From Chrysomallon squamiferum (taxonomy: Eukaryota; Mollusca; Gastropoda; Neomphalida; Peltospiridae), in the NCBI GenBank assembly GCA_012295275.1, contig CM022672.1, forward strand, positions 13,772,995 to 13,815,494: a stretch of 42,500 nucleotides of DNA. The letters are read 5' to 3'. Shown here in pieces: positions 12,113 to 40,878 of this stretch (positions within the stretch are counted from its first letter, which is position 1; each line of letters opens with the position of its first letter). Under the pieces are notes generated by a model. That model saw only the letters and a list, made by a program, of their open reading frames with translations. It was not told where the DNA came from and made no database searches. Position numbers and translations under genes: made by a program.

Positions 12113-13379
12113 AATTCCTCAAATTGTGTTTTGTTACCTCATCTAAGAGTACGAATGAATAAAAAAAATAATTAATAATAAATAACATTCCCCTCCAGTA
12201 TCATCTTACTGTGTGGCATATATTAACACATTAATCAACATATGTTTGCAGTAATAAAATTAAAACTCAGAGCAACATGACAGCTACATTGTTTTTAGGG
12301 TCAACAAGAACTGGTACATTTTTAAAAAATATATATTATTTGAAATACATAATTATGTGTCAGTATAGGCATATGAATATGCACGTGTGTATTTATATTG
12401 TGTGTATTTATATGTGTATATATATATATATATATGTGTGTATGTATGTATTGTGTATATTTATGTGTGTGTGCATGTATATGTTTATAATGTTTGCATG
12501 TGCATGTGTGTTTGTTTATATGTGTTTGTGTGTATGTTGAGTTATTTCTCCTCATGTGAATGATGAATTGGTTTATGAATTAAAATAAAAATTCTCAGGC
12601 TGCTTCAACACAAAAACACAACCGATTCAAAAGTTAAATTAATTTTTTATTTATATATCAACATATTCCTTCTCTTTTAACACTAGAGCATACATTCTCA
12701 GTTCATCATTACTAAACATTTCACAAAGTATGTGAAACAATAGCAGTAGTAGTAGTAATAATAATAATAATAAAAGTAATTATTATTATTATTATATATA
12801 AAATAAATAAAACAAAACTTAAATTTCAATAATAATAATAATTTTCTTCAGTAAGTACTCATCAAAGTAGTCTTTTATTTATATTTATTTATTTTATTTG
12901 TTTTTGTAAACTGAACATCAAAGTGTTTTGAATGGCTTCGTATCTGTTTCTTTAATATTGTAAAAAACATTGATTAAATTGTTATATATCTCCCTCAAGG
13001 CTAACTTCACAACTGGCAAAAAATCATAGAAGCAACACTTAAACAAAAGGTACTTTCTAAAACTAGATTTAATTCAAATGAATTGTTTTTTTTGTTTTTG
13101 GTATCTGACTAAGAGACAATTCTTGTAATGACTACACCTGAAGTAAGGCAAATTACAGGTAGATGATAAAAATATTTAATTTCATGATTAGGAATCTAAA
13201 TACTATCATGTCTGCTTGGATAGATGTAATGATGTCTGTGTCTGTGTATGGCTAGATGAAAAGTTCCATAAATGAATGTATGAATGTATGGAATGAATGT
13301 ATATAATTCTGTATCGGCATCTCTTTGTCCCTGTAAATAATGTATGTATGTTCTTATGTATATATGTATGCCTGTATTG

Positions 13380-13462
13380 TATTGTATGTATGTATGTATG
13401 TATGTATGTATGTATGTATGTATGTATGTATGTTTGTATGTATGTATGTTTGTATGTATGTA
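13380..13462. repeat. (ATGT)n microsatellite
   Basis: About 80 bases of ATGT, almost perfect, with two TTTG interruptions near its end. Confidence 0.95.
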
Positions 13463-14646
13463 CATGCTTAGATGAGACAGAAACAATATATATTTTTATG
13501 TATTATAAAAATAAACATATAATAAAAGTTTAACTTGATAACAAACTGGCCAATTCATTCTTTTCCTCCACCTTTTTTTCACTATACATCATTACTGGAC
13601 GTAATCTGGAAAATTACTTAAGGGTAAAAATAAAAAAATATTGTTTTGGAAAGTGCTGCTTATTAATTGTTAAATGATTATAATATGAATATACCATTAT
13701 TCAAGTTTTATTTTTTAAACTCTAACATATATTATTATGCAGCTCATTTATATTTCTTAAAACTTTTTTTTATATATCTATCTACCTATAAACATATATG
13801 TATGTATGTGTGTATATATATATATATATAGTCTCTACTCAGACAAAGAAAATAAAATTAATTTTGATTAATGTCAAGTAAAATTTTTATTAATGACAAT
13901 TAAATGTTTTATTGGTTATATGCTGAAGGTGCATAAAGAATTTAATAGTATTAAATAGATAATTTTATAGAACAGCACTGAACACCTGAATATTGTATCA
14001 TGGTATGCATATTAACATTCTGTTGTGATAAACTTTGTAATCAAAACACTACTTTCAATGCTACAGGTACACTTAATTTCATGAAATGTTCGATTTTATA
14101 TACATTTGATTATTATTACTTCATGATGTGTTTATTAACATTGATATCTGACGTGTGAAACAAAAATAAATACTGCATTATATAAATGATTATATATAAA
14201 CTCTGAAAGACTGGATATAATTATATATAACATCGCTATGCTGTTAATGTGAAAAAAGGAAAGAGAAAGAAAGAGAGAGTGCAAGAGTTAGCAAAAATTA
14301 CTTCAAATAACTAAATTTCTTTATAACAAAATCTGAATAAATATAGTGATATTTATAGAAATAATTTAAAATAATTCTGAATATAATTTAAAATTAGTTT
14401 TCCCATATATAAAAATTTGTTTTTATTATTAATGACTTCCAATAGAATTTTAAACCTATGTTTGAAGTTTGAGTTATATATATTGTGATATGCATTTATG
14501 TTTTTCCAGAAATTAAGAACAATAAAGAAAATTTTATCACGAAATTTTATTGCCGTTAATGTTTTATATCAAAAGATTTAAAGACTGAATCAGTAGGCAT
14601 AATTTAGGCCTGTGTCAAGTTATATTAATCTAAATCTTAAAAAGAC

Positions 14647-14678
<32 letters not shown>

Positions 14679-15405
14679 GTAATAATAATGATAATAATAA
14701 TAAATTATTAATACAAAAATAATAATAGTAATAATAACAAAAGTAACAATAAAAAAAAAAAAAAAAAATAAGGACGAAAAGTTTTTGATTTCCTTTTAAT
14801 AAATGGTATCTGTGCGTGTACATTGAAAAATGTTATATACAGACTGAAGATAATGTAAATTGTGAAGCATGATTCATAATAAACTGAATACTAATCTGAT
14901 GAAGGGAATAACAATTCAGAAAAAGAAAATGCATTTTAATACTGAAGTTCACAAAGTATGTGAACATTTGATAAACTAAAACAATAATATTATATACATT
15001 TACAATATTTAAATGTTTGCCATTAATAAAAATTAGTAATATTAATTAAAAAAAATAAAATAAAATAAAATAATAAATAAATAAATAAATAAAAAAAGAA
15101 AAGAAAATATAAAAAAAAGTCGTGAGTTAACAATTAGAATGTTTGAAGAAATAATTTTAACAAAAAGAAATCAAACAAAAAGTCTGACATAAACATAAAA
15201 TTATATAAAATTTATACTATTTTTTTATTTTTATTAACAATATGAACAATATTAAGAATATATTTATATGTGTGCGTGATTATCGTAGCCTAAAGACAAT
15301 TATTGAAACAAGGAATTTATTGCAAACATTTTCTTTTTATGCAAGATCATGAATCAGTTTTAATTATAATGCCTTCTCTCTCTTAATCATGTAAATGCTG
15401 AACAT

Positions 15406-15445
<40 letters not shown>

Positions 15446-16458
15446 ATACATTTATAATGTGCAGCATTTACAAGATAAAGACAGAGCAGAGTTTTCAACA
15501 AAATAATATATCTGTGGAAAACAAAAAAAAAAAAACAAAAAACAAAACAAAAACATTAATACAAAAATAATACAGATAATATGTTTGAAAGCAGAATTAT
15601 AATCTATATCAATCTACAACAAACAAAAAATAATTAAAAAAAAATAATAAAAAAATAATAAAAAAATAATAATAATAAATAAAACAAAAATAAAATAACA
15701 ACAAAAGACTAGGACATAACAGAAGAAAAACTGAAATAAAAATCTAGTTAGCTTTCTGTAATTATTAATTATAATTTGATTCTGTCATAATTATTCTTTG
15801 GAATTAAAGGACGTTAAAACAACAGTTAATCCTAAAAAGCAAAAAGCAAAAGAAAAGTGTCAGCAGGAAAATAAGTTGGAATGCGAGTGATTGTAAGCAA
15901 GAAGAACTTCATAAAAGCTTGTACACACGAAAATGAGAAAGTTCATTTTAATCTCAACAACTTCACACACACAGGAGCATTATCAATCATTTATAACCCC
16001 AAAAAATAAAATCCAAAACAAGACAGAAATTTTTGTCTGTCATACTACACTTTACGTGACTAAGTCAAGAAAAGACAACTCTTCTTCAGTTTAATTTAAC
16101 ATGATTCTGGATTATAAATCTTCTACATGTTTCCAAGCAAATGCACTGTAGCATATTTTCAATCAGTAAATGCCCATTTTACTACAACATACACGGACTA
16201 GTTATCTATTATCTGGAATTCATGAACAGTCTATAGGTTATATTGCAACAACATTTATTACATAAAAATTAAACCAAATATTCCTGTGTAAATTCTGCTT
16301 TATGTAAAAAAATAAAAAATAAAAAAAAAAAAATAAATAAAAAAAAAAAATAATAATAATAATAATAAATAGAAAAAAAATAAAAAAATAATAATAATAA
16401 TAAAAAAGTAAATAAAAAAAATAAAAAAATAAAATATGAAATAATTTACAAATTCTGT

Positions 16459-16464
16459 TTTATT
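16459..16464 (-). other. Candidate polyadenylation signal for the GPAT gene
   Basis: AATAAA on the minus strand, about 414 bases past the stop codon. Other A-rich matches exist in this AT-rich DNA, so the choice is tentative. Confidence 0.35.
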
Positions 16465-16877
16465 AAAGCTTTGTGAATTAGCTAACAAAATGTTTGGTTT
16501 GTAATACCACAGTTCCCCTTTTTCTTATTTAAAAAGTGTGTACATACTTAAATGAATGGTTCTTAAACATGTGAACATTTGTACATTTTGATTAGAGCGA
16601 CAACACATACAGACATACTAACATTACTTTCCAAAAACTAAATCTGATTAACATGCAGAGACACACTATACAAAAACATCTTTGTAAAATACCAAATATA
16701 TTAACAGTTACAAAAGCACAAAACTTTTGCAAAGCATCCAATATCTGCTTTATACATGTGGCCACTTCAACAAAACTTGTTTAAAGCATCTTCAGATGAG
16801 TCTTTCGATTGTTTTTTTCTTCGTGTTTTCAATACAAATGAAACAAGAACAGTTATCATCTGCATTCACCCCAGCAT

Positions 16878-29230
<12,353 letters not shown>

Positions 29231-29267
29231 GTTTCCATTTCTTTGCGGAGGTCAAAGTCAGAGGTTA

Positions 29268-29844
29268 CCTACAACGTTACAAAAATATATATATAAATAA
29301 ATAATCACAAAAGCTTATGCAAAAAGTATGTAAACTTTGTTATAAAAATTGTACAATATAATTTTTTAATTGGTTTCTATAATGCAGTCAAAGTATAAAC
29401 GAATTTAAATAGTTTTCAATAAAGATGTAAGCGACCTGTATTGAATAATTAAAAAAGAAAAAAGACGCCAGTTTCATAAAGCAAATTATCAATCAGAGAA
29501 AAGAAATAATCAGAAAATTAATTTTTTTCTGTTCATCTAGTGTAAGATAAAAAATAATAAAATTTGTTTACAAAATATTAAAAGAAAAACGGTAAAAAAT
29601 AATAAACGAGTTTTTACATTTTATACCGTTTTATTATTATCTATAGAAAAATGAATACTTGATGGAAAGTAAATATACTTAAGATTGTGATAATATTAAA
29701 AAGATTGTTTTTCTTTTTTATTTGTCTTCTCGTCTATTCAGTCGAAAAATAAGTTTTCACAAACACTTACGGGTTATTTCTGTTTTGATATTTTATGCAG
29801 ATGCTCCATTATTTGTGGTGGAAATTCCTTGCTAACAAACACCA
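29268..29844. promoter_or_regulatory. Divergent promoter between GPAT4 and ATP5ME, with a probable GPAT 5' noncoding exon
   Basis: The two start codons are 614 bases apart, back to back. On the minus strand a strong donor CCC|GTAAGT (exon end 29771) and an acceptor ttgtag before 29268 suggest a GPAT 5'UTR intron of about 502 bases. That puts the GPAT transcription start close to or across from the ATP5ME start, so one short region probably drives both genes. No TATA box is evident. The putative noncoding exon carries an 11-codon upstream ORF (29774-29809). Confidence 0.55.
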
Positions 29845-31800
29845 TGGCGTCCTTACCAGCTCCAAAGCAGATTTCACCGCTTATTCGTGTTAGTAATTAA
29901 CTGGAAGATGTAACCAATGTTTACGAGTTATAATTTTTATTCATATTATGTGTTGTTTACATGGCAGGTCAAACTGCAAAATATTTTAAATAGCAGAAAG
30001 TTTTTAATATCCATAATCCTACAATGACCTTGAGTGACTGAATTGGCTTTGACGTTTTCAAGTTAATAATTTGATAGTCAGTGTAGGTTTTTATTATTAA
30101 GTTAGTTACAAACGTAATAGATATTATAATTTATATATGACATATTCTGGATATAAATTATTTATAGCTATTTGAGCTTGGATTAATACAAGCTTCGATT
30201 TTTATTTCAGTTTGGGCGGTATGCAGCTTTGGTTACAGGGATTGCTTACGGTTACCTGAGCTATAGTAAGTATCATTTACTGTGCTATAGCTTGTATTTA
30301 AAATAACTGTCTTTTATTAGGAAAAAAGTAAAAGAAAAAACACTAATTTCCACAGACAAATGGTTAGTCTTTATTTTTCTTTATTTTTCTGTATCACTAT
30401 TACTATAGTATTAGTATTACTATATCAGTGTGTGTAATTTATAATTTTGTAAAGTAAATGCTTAAATATAATCCATACATTCACTGTAGTTTAATGATTG
30501 CTTTACAGAAAGATTATATGCTAAGGAGATGAAGATACAAGAGCATGAAAATAAACTGAGGGCAGTTCGAGATGCAAGACTGAAGGAAGAAAAAGAGAAA
30601 TTTACAAAAAGTATGTTAGGCTGCAGCATTATAATTATATTTATTGTCTGAAAGTAAAAACAGTGCAAGGAGGGCCAGTCTTGATATACTGTCACCATAA
30701 AATTAAAAATATTGTGATGTCAGAAATTAATAATCATTATGATAGGAATAGATTAAAATCTTGACAAATGGCTATTAGCAATTTCAGAACTAATAAAATC
30801 TGGTTATTTAGCATCATCATTAACTGACTTATTGGAACCAAGTTCCACTAAATATGTTTAAAAATACCCTAAAAGTATACAAGAAAGAAAAAAAATCTAT
30901 ACTTAAAAAACCCCAAAAATCAAGCACTTTTATGTAATATAAGAAGAATGTGTGATTTGTGGCATGCTTTTCACTGGGTGTACAAAACATGAACTGTTTG
31001 ATTCGTTCATTGTAATTACACAAAAGATTCACAAAGTATTGAACACTTCTGTATAGCATGTACTGTGTCAGTATGTTTGGACATTACAAGATATGTATAT
31101 GAAAATGTCACTGGTTTTATGTCATATTTTCACCAAAAACAATTTGTGTGAAAATGATAATGCATTTACAAATGTTACTATGCAGATCTTTATTGAGTGG
31201 TGAAAATATAATGTATTTCAAAATAAAAGTTGAGCTTCACTTGATGAAAGGAAATAGGTCTTTAGTATTAAGAACACTCGACCTACATTTTTGGAGAGAC
31301 TAAAATAAAGTGTAGAGAAAAAAACACTGAAGGGATAGTAACCAGAATACTGATAGTATTAAATGTTTTATGTAAGTGTTATGATAATGTTTATCTAAGG
31401 AGAAATGATTTATGTTGCATTATAGTTAAAATCTCAAGTTTATGTTGGGGTATATGCCTTGTTGTTAGAATAACAGTCTTTAATTATGACTTGCAAGAAT
31501 ATGAATTATCAGAACTAATCATTCACGCTTTTTAATAAATCTTTTAAACATATCCTGAAATATATAGTTTTCCTCCATGTTTCCTAATTTCCTAATATGA
31601 ATTACATGACAGTAAAATCATACTGATGTTTATAAGTTTAAGCATTTATGAATCTTTAATTATTAATTTCTTGAGTTTTATAATAATACATTAAATAGGT
31701 ATGTACATTAGTAATAATTTTATTTTTATTTTTTCCTCTTACAGTGGAGATGGACAATTTAGCAAAAGAAATGGGAATGACACCAGCTGGTACAACATGA
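29844..31800 (+). CDS. ATP5ME: Mitochondrial ATP synthase subunit e (complete, 4 exons)
   Basis: Small membrane subunit of the Fo part of ATP synthase in the inner mitochondrial membrane, needed for dimer formation and crista shape rather than catalysis. Exons 29844-29888, 30211-30265, 30509-30610 and 31745-31800 join in phase to 85 residues (human 69). It starts MASLPAPKQISPLIRFGRYA, matching the family's VSPLIKLGRYSAL, then a membrane helix (ALVTGIAYGYLSY) containing the GxxxG-like small-residue spacing, then a long charged helix rich in Lys/Glu (about residues 34-67), predicted coiled coil. The C-terminus EMGMTPAGTT is longer than in vertebrates. Divergent with GPAT4. The ATG has context caccATGG. 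Confidence 0.93.
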
Positions 31801-31917
31801 TGATACTTTGTTACTGTAGAAAACAGAATTTTGGACTTTGATATGTAAAAATGTAGACAGAAACAGACTACTTAACTGAAACTGTTTACTGTAAGCTGTG
31901 CTTGAGTGTATTATACG

Positions 31918-32041
31918 ATTAAAATCTTTTCAAAATAGAACAGGTGTTGTGGTTTTACATACTACTTTTTCTGTTGGAAGTAACAGATGTTTCCTAACTA
32001 AAGTTACTTAATCTGAATACATGTTTGATTATACAAATAAA
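31918..32041 (+). other. Candidate poly-A signals of ATP5ME
   Basis: ATTAAA at 31918-31923 is followed by a GT-rich stretch (tgttgtggtttt) and is about 118 bases past the stop. A canonical AATAAA is at 32036-32041. Confidence 0.45.
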
Positions 32042-32086
32042 CTGATTACATCAGAGATAGATTTAAAGTAACAGTATCTCATTAAT

Positions 32087-32089
<3 letters not shown>

Positions 32090-32138
<49 letters not shown>
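32090..32138. repeat. (AT)n microsatellite
   Basis: About 49 bases of AT, downstream of ATP5ME. Confidence 0.95.
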
Positions 32139-32139
<1 letters not shown>

Positions 32140-32142
<3 letters not shown>

Positions 32143-33610
32143 GTAATTGTGCTTAAATGACCAATTTTGAAATGGATGTATTTTGATATGTGACTGTACG
32201 GATTATAAACAAAATATATGGAGAGGTAATGTGTTCTTACAAAGTAAAACATATGCTAGTATACTAAATGTTATTCTCAAACATCATCAAATATATCCCT
32301 GCCTATTACTGAGTTTTTAAAAAGTTATAATCAGTGATTTCCCCACCTTTCTGGGGACTATCCCCCATCTCCACCCCTCTAACTACAAGACAGTGACATG
32401 AACTTCTTCATTATAGAATACTTATAACAAGTATTAGACAATGATCATATTCATTGACATGTTTCATAAAACAATGAAATTTTAATTAATAATTTCTTAG
32501 CCAACAACATTAATGGGTTCTACAGAATTTGTTCTTATTATATCATATTCAAATTGCCTCCAGTTTGGGCATATGCTTCATGTTTGGAAACAATGGTCCA
32601 AACCGTTAAAAAATAATTTAAAACTAATTTTAAATAAATATTCTATAGATTTTGTTAAGCTGTCACTGTCCAGATATATTTTATAAAATTCAGTTTCCTC
32701 CAGAAATATTGGCGAGCCGATTTGCGACAAAAAAAAGAAAAAAAAAAGATATAATAATAATAATAATAATAATAATTAATACAACTAAATCTGCCTCATA
32801 CATGATGATGTCATGACTCCAGAAAATTTGTAATGTATTTTAATAGTAACAGTAATAACAATAGCAACAACAACAACGATGCACTATATATAAAAAAAAA
32901 AAAAAAAAATATTTTACTTAAAACACTAAAAACGATAATTAATTTAAAATTTATTTATTTATTTATTTATTTATTTATTATTATTCTATTATGATTTTAA
33001 TGTCTTCCACATGTGTAACTTGCATATAATTTAAATATTTTAAAAATTTTGTTAAAATCTTATGGGAGTTAAATAATTTTTATTCACAATAACTCTTTTT
33101 GGTTTCTGAAATTAATTAGAATTAAAATTGATTTGGTTTGACTTATTCCGACATCCACGATTAAACCAATTCCCGAATTGTTTGTAGATGTTAAACGTAG
33201 ATTAAATAATCCCTTACACCCCTATGTGAAGAAATTAATTTTATGGAAATGAAAATGTGTGTAATAAATTTAAATATCAAATCTTTATTGTTTAGGCAAA
33301 CGCCAATGATATGTAAATAATAAAACAGTTTGATATAATTATAACTTTGTTATGTTATAATGAGAAATATTTTGATAATTTAATACAGTTAACTGTCTCA
33401 TTGTTTATATATATATTTGACACTGATGACATCTGGCAGAAAGGTATTTGTTTTATTAATCCTAGTGATATTAAATAATTTGTGTTAAAATTTGTTGGTA
33501 TATCATTGCAATTAATGGCGTAATTTACTCTGAATTCTTCGTGTTTTTTAATTTGTATTTGTTTGCTTACAACAACAACAACAACAACAACAATAACAAT
33601 AATAATACTA

Positions 33611-33657
<47 letters not shown>

Positions 33658-33870
33658 TAATAATGACTTATTCAACATAAATGACAAACAAAAATCCCTG
33701 TGACTATACCCATCTTCTAAAATCATGGATATGCCATGAATAGCCAAACGTAAGATTATGTAACGAAAATATATAAAGTTGATAAAGAAATTTAATTGAT
33801 AATATATTGCCATTACGGATTTGTACTCGTCCACAATTTAAAATAATGACAATAATAGTAATACATGCAT
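32140..33870. other. Intergenic, no gene seen
   Basis: AT-rich, with AAT and TTTA repeats (32755-32776, 32951-32979) and an AAC/AAT tract at about 33568-33660. A 159-codon minus-strand frame over this tract is mostly repeat translation. Confidence 0.7.
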
Positions 33871-34139
33871 TAGACCATTTATCCGGCGAGCTTGATACCG
33901 GATTTCTGGATTTACCGGCTCTTTCATTATTATTATTTTTTTTTTTTTTTTGTATTTTTTGTCTTTTTCTTCTTTTATTTATTTATTTATTATTTTTTAA
34001 ACCACTGCTTATATAAAATATAAAATAAACAATAAAAAGTAAAGAACGAAACTGCGTTTTACAGATAAAAAGAAAGTAAATCGCTTCTAAAGCTGGGTTT
34101 CTGGTACTTTTGGTTTTTGGAAGCCGGATAAATAGTCTG
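33871..34139. mobile_element. Pogo/Tigger-like MITE, about 269 bp
   Basis: AGACCATTTATCCGGC at 33872-33887 and its inverted copy at 34123-34138 (reverse complement AGACTATTTATCCGGC) match at 15 of 16 positions. The interior is AT-rich and non-coding. TATCCG-type ends with subterminal CCGGATTTCTGGATTTACCGG repeats are characteristic of Tigger/pogo elements, which use a TA target. A TA can be placed at each border but the exact ends are uncertain. Non-autonomous: no transposase frame. Confidence 0.7.
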
Positions 34140-34314
34140 ATATATTTATAGTCAATTCTCCAAAAAATTAGTGTAAATTGATCGGATTGATTTACACATT
34201 TTCTGAAGAGTTCAGCCGAATTGAAATAGTGGTAGTATAGTTATTGTTAAAACACCAGTAGCAAATATTGTAGCTGTAGTAGTAGTAGTACTCACTAATC
34301 TGGATATTACGTAG

Positions 34315-34541
34315 CATTTTCATTTCCGTTTAGTGTGGTCTTCATTTCGGTCACCTCTGAGAGATAACAGCGCTTCATGGCGATTTTTTGACTTAAAAGG
34401 TAAGTTTATTGTGCCATGTTTTCACAGAACAGATTATTTTAAAAAAAATGTAACCCAAAACACATATTCTGGAATACTAATTCTGATTTTTATTATTTTG
34501 TTTTAGTCGAAGGCGACATAGAAGCGAGTAATGCAATTTAA
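34315..34541 (+). other. Candidate two-exon short ORF
   Basis: Exon 34315-34399 ends at a perfect AAAAG|GTAAGT donor. After 107 bases an acceptor (attattttgttttag) opens 34507-34541. The joined frame stays open and ends in TAA: …SPLRDNSASWRFFDLK|VEGDIEASNAI. The region is GC-richer than its flanks. The acceptor before 34315 is weak and no ATG is in frame, so this may be the 3' end of a gene or a noncoding RNA. Unrecognised. Confidence 0.25.
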
Positions 34542-34795
34542 CCCAATCAAACCTATTTCCGAATGTGTCTATTATCGTAACTTAATGTTGCGCTCAACTG
34601 TAGAGCTATTTATTAATATATAAATTATATTTATTAGTATATATATATATAAAATATATATAAAAATACAGAAATACACCAACACATATATGAGAAGCTA
34701 GGTGTATGTATACCAGATACAGATACAAGCAGATATGAAACACACACAAAACACACACACGCACTCATTAATACATGCACGCGGACACAAAATAT

Positions 34796-34798
<3 letters not shown>

Positions 34799-34868
<70 letters not shown>
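34799..34868. repeat. (GA)n microsatellite
   Basis: About 70 bases of uninterrupted GA. Confidence 0.97.
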
Positions 34869-34870
<2 letters not shown>

Positions 34871-36990
34871 ATATTAACAATATGCCTGTCCTTTTAAAAA
34901 CGTCACTATATGCTCACGTTCTAACTGATCCTCTTTGACCTAATCATAAGTTATTTCGTGGCATTCCGCCACCTGACGATCGGTTGCCAAGTATTTCAGG
35001 AACTTTGACGTAACAGTCATTGTGTAATGTGTATTTTATCGGATCAGCACTTTTTCTGCTGACGGCTTTCGTAGATACTGTCTAGATAACATAAGATTTA
35101 TATAACTGTATGTTTGGCCTGCTACAGTATTAATATTTAGAATTTTTTATTATTATTTTTTATTTATTTTTTAAATCGGAATGTTTTTCGTTATAATAGA
35201 CAAGTGAGTACATCAGTTTACTGGTTTCCTTTATAGTATGCTTTTATTTTATTTTATTTATATTTACTTAAGTACATTTATTATTCAGTTACGTAGGTTT
35301 TCTTGCTATTTACCTGTGAATCATTCTATACCACTGTGTTTTTCCATTTATCCATCTGTCTATATACCAACTTACTGCTCTAACTACTGACCTGCCTGTC
35401 AATTTTTTGACTTCTGGATCATCCTTCCATCCAGCCATATATCCATATCTCTCGTATTTAAAAGTCTTATTAAAAATAATTATAGATAGTTTAGTTCATT
35501 ATTTAATATAATAATTGTTTATTTGTTTATGTAATTAATTATACACACCTGTGACCATTAAAACAAAACAAAAACAAAAAAAAAAGAGAAAAAACGAGAT
35601 AGGACAGACAATAGACACACATACTTGATCAAATTCAAGGTTTTTAGTAAACTGTCTGTTCCGCGAATGAACTAATAAAGGATAACTAAACAAGTGTATG
35701 TGTGCTGTGTCTGTTTAATAATAATAATATAAAATAATAAAAAATATAAATAAATAACGCCAAAGGTAAGTTTTATATGTGTATCTATATATATATATTA
35801 AAAAATATATCACAGACTGATGTTTTTTTCCCTTACCAGAACTATTTCTGCAAGCCAGGTGTTAGATATCTCGCTTAATATCTCGCTAGTATATATTTCA
35901 TATACCAATCTCCGTCTGAGATAATTCTGTATACTGCTGGCTAAGTTAATCATTTAGGAATGAAAATTAATGGTAAAAGAACATTCACGAATCATACAAA
36001 AAAAAAAAAAAAAAAAAAAAAAATCCTACGCCCAATGTTTTTTTTGTTTTGTTTTTTGTTTTATCTAGAACTACTGTTAGATTCATATATAACCTCCACC
36101 CCGTGTGATCATTGTTTAGAGCTCATCCAGAATTTCCGAATTATCAAGTCAAAATTCGTTCATCTGTACTCGTACTTTTTCTTCAGGTTCTTAACACTTG
36201 GTAAAATCGTTTTTGAGAAATATTTATCTTAAAAAGGACTAAGTCCAAAATTAATGAATGAATAAATTAAATAATAATTATAATGAAATAAATTAAAATA
36301 AAACATTTCTGATTGATCGGTTTCAATTCTTTGAAGAGCAAAATGAATTAAATCGTAACACGAAACTATGCATTCATTAAAAGCAAGACGAAAACATGAT
36401 CGCTTCAAGAAATGCAATAAGCCGATACCGACTGGTTATTTTTGTTGAGTGTCTTAAGAATCAAAATAAATGAACCAAAAACATGCTTTAAAAAAAAGAA
36501 GAAAGAAGACAAAAACCATCATCCCTTCAAACATTTTTTTTTTTAATTTTTTATTTGCGCCGGTCGAAGGTCTACGTATTTTACAAATTTAAAGGTTGGC
36601 AGTGTATAATATCTCGAAATGGGTTTTTCCCCAATCACATTTATGACGTACATCGCTTAGTAGATTAAGCTCCACACGGAAATGTATGTCAAGCCCCGGC
36701 ACTGAACAATAATTTACAATTTATGAAACGTAGTAGTGTCCTGAGATTGTCCTTCTTTTTATTTTTAAAAAATGGTTCCCCATCTATCCCATTGTGTGAA
36801 ATAACAAACAAAATAATAATAATTAAAAAAAAATAATAATTAATTTTTTTTTGTTTTAATTATATTATTAACAGTCATTATATTCTGTACAATAACAGCG
36901 AAAAATAGAAATAATTATAATAAAGACAGAGAGAGAGAGAGTGAAAAAAATTAATAATTCCAAGTTTTAGGTAACCAGTCTATTTAGTTC
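34869..36990. other. Intergenic, no gene seen
   Basis: AT-rich, with an A run at about 36000-36023 and short poly-A/T tracts. Slightly GC-richer islands at about 34900-35060 and 36560-36720 show no convincing frame; the second may be distal actin 3'UTR. Confidence 0.6.
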
Positions 36991-36996
36991 TTTATT
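36991..36996 (-). other. Candidate poly-A signal of actin
   Basis: AATAAA on the minus strand, 136 bases beyond the actin stop codon. A later TTTATT near 36550 could serve a longer form. Confidence 0.5.
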
Positions 36997-37131
36997 CCGA
37001 AAGTTTTTTTTTAGACTTGAGGGAAAATTAGCCCAAAAGTCGCGGTTACTATGGCAATCAAGCACTCACATCCAGACAGCCTGTCATGACATTTTTTAAA
37101 AGATAGTAGTCCTATGGAGATTGTCATTGGT

Positions 37132-40594
<3,463 letters not shown>

Positions 40595-40716
40595 TTAAGA
40601 GTTAAAATCCGACAAAAAGGGTGGAAGAAATAACAAACGTATTGGTATGGGCTGTCTATGCCGGTAGCTGAATCTCAGTCTACGAGAGAGTGGTAGAGCT
40701 AACGTTGTTACCTTCT

Positions 40717-40878
40717 CTTATATTTAACTTCAGCGTAGAGTTTTTCCGAGAAATCGCTCTGTCTCTACAGGAACCATACCCATATAAGGAGAACGATGGC
40801 ACACATATATGGTAACGCCAGGCCCAACCCATTCTGCAGTTCGCCATATTGCCGCCGTGACCCAATATAACTTTATAA
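40717..40878 (-). promoter_or_regulatory. Actin promoter: TATA and CArG elements
   Basis: Reading minus, TTAAATATAAGAG (core 40717-40726) lies about 130 bases before the ATG, so transcription would start near 40690. A perfect CArG box CCTTATATGG (40780-40789) lies about 60 bases further upstream, the spacing seen in many actin promoters, where SRF binds. A near-CArG (CCATATATGT, about 40803-40812) and a second TATA-like TTTATAAAG (40871-40879) follow. A C-rich CCCCCTCCACCCC stretch at about 40917-40935 could bind Sp1/KLF factors. Confidence 0.65.

Larger units (their letters stand above)
9486..16458. other. Intergenic simple-sequence desert
   Basis: No gene supported. Content is AT-rich sequence with several microsatellites and A runs. 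The long open frames here are translations of AAT, ATGT, TATG and poly-A tracts. Confidence 0.75.

Noticed and set aside
13196-13533. CRISPR-like regular repetition
   Set aside because: It is a tetranucleotide microsatellite without spacers, in an animal genome.
32330-32375. hAT-like terminal sequence (CAGTGATTTCCCCACCTTTCTGGGG)
   Set aside because: Resembles ends of some hAT elements, but no matching inverted end was found downstream.
33355-33834. 159-codon minus ORF
   Set aside because: Contains a long Leu/Val run from the AAC/AAT repeat, has AT-rich flanks without conserved features, and no family is recognisable.
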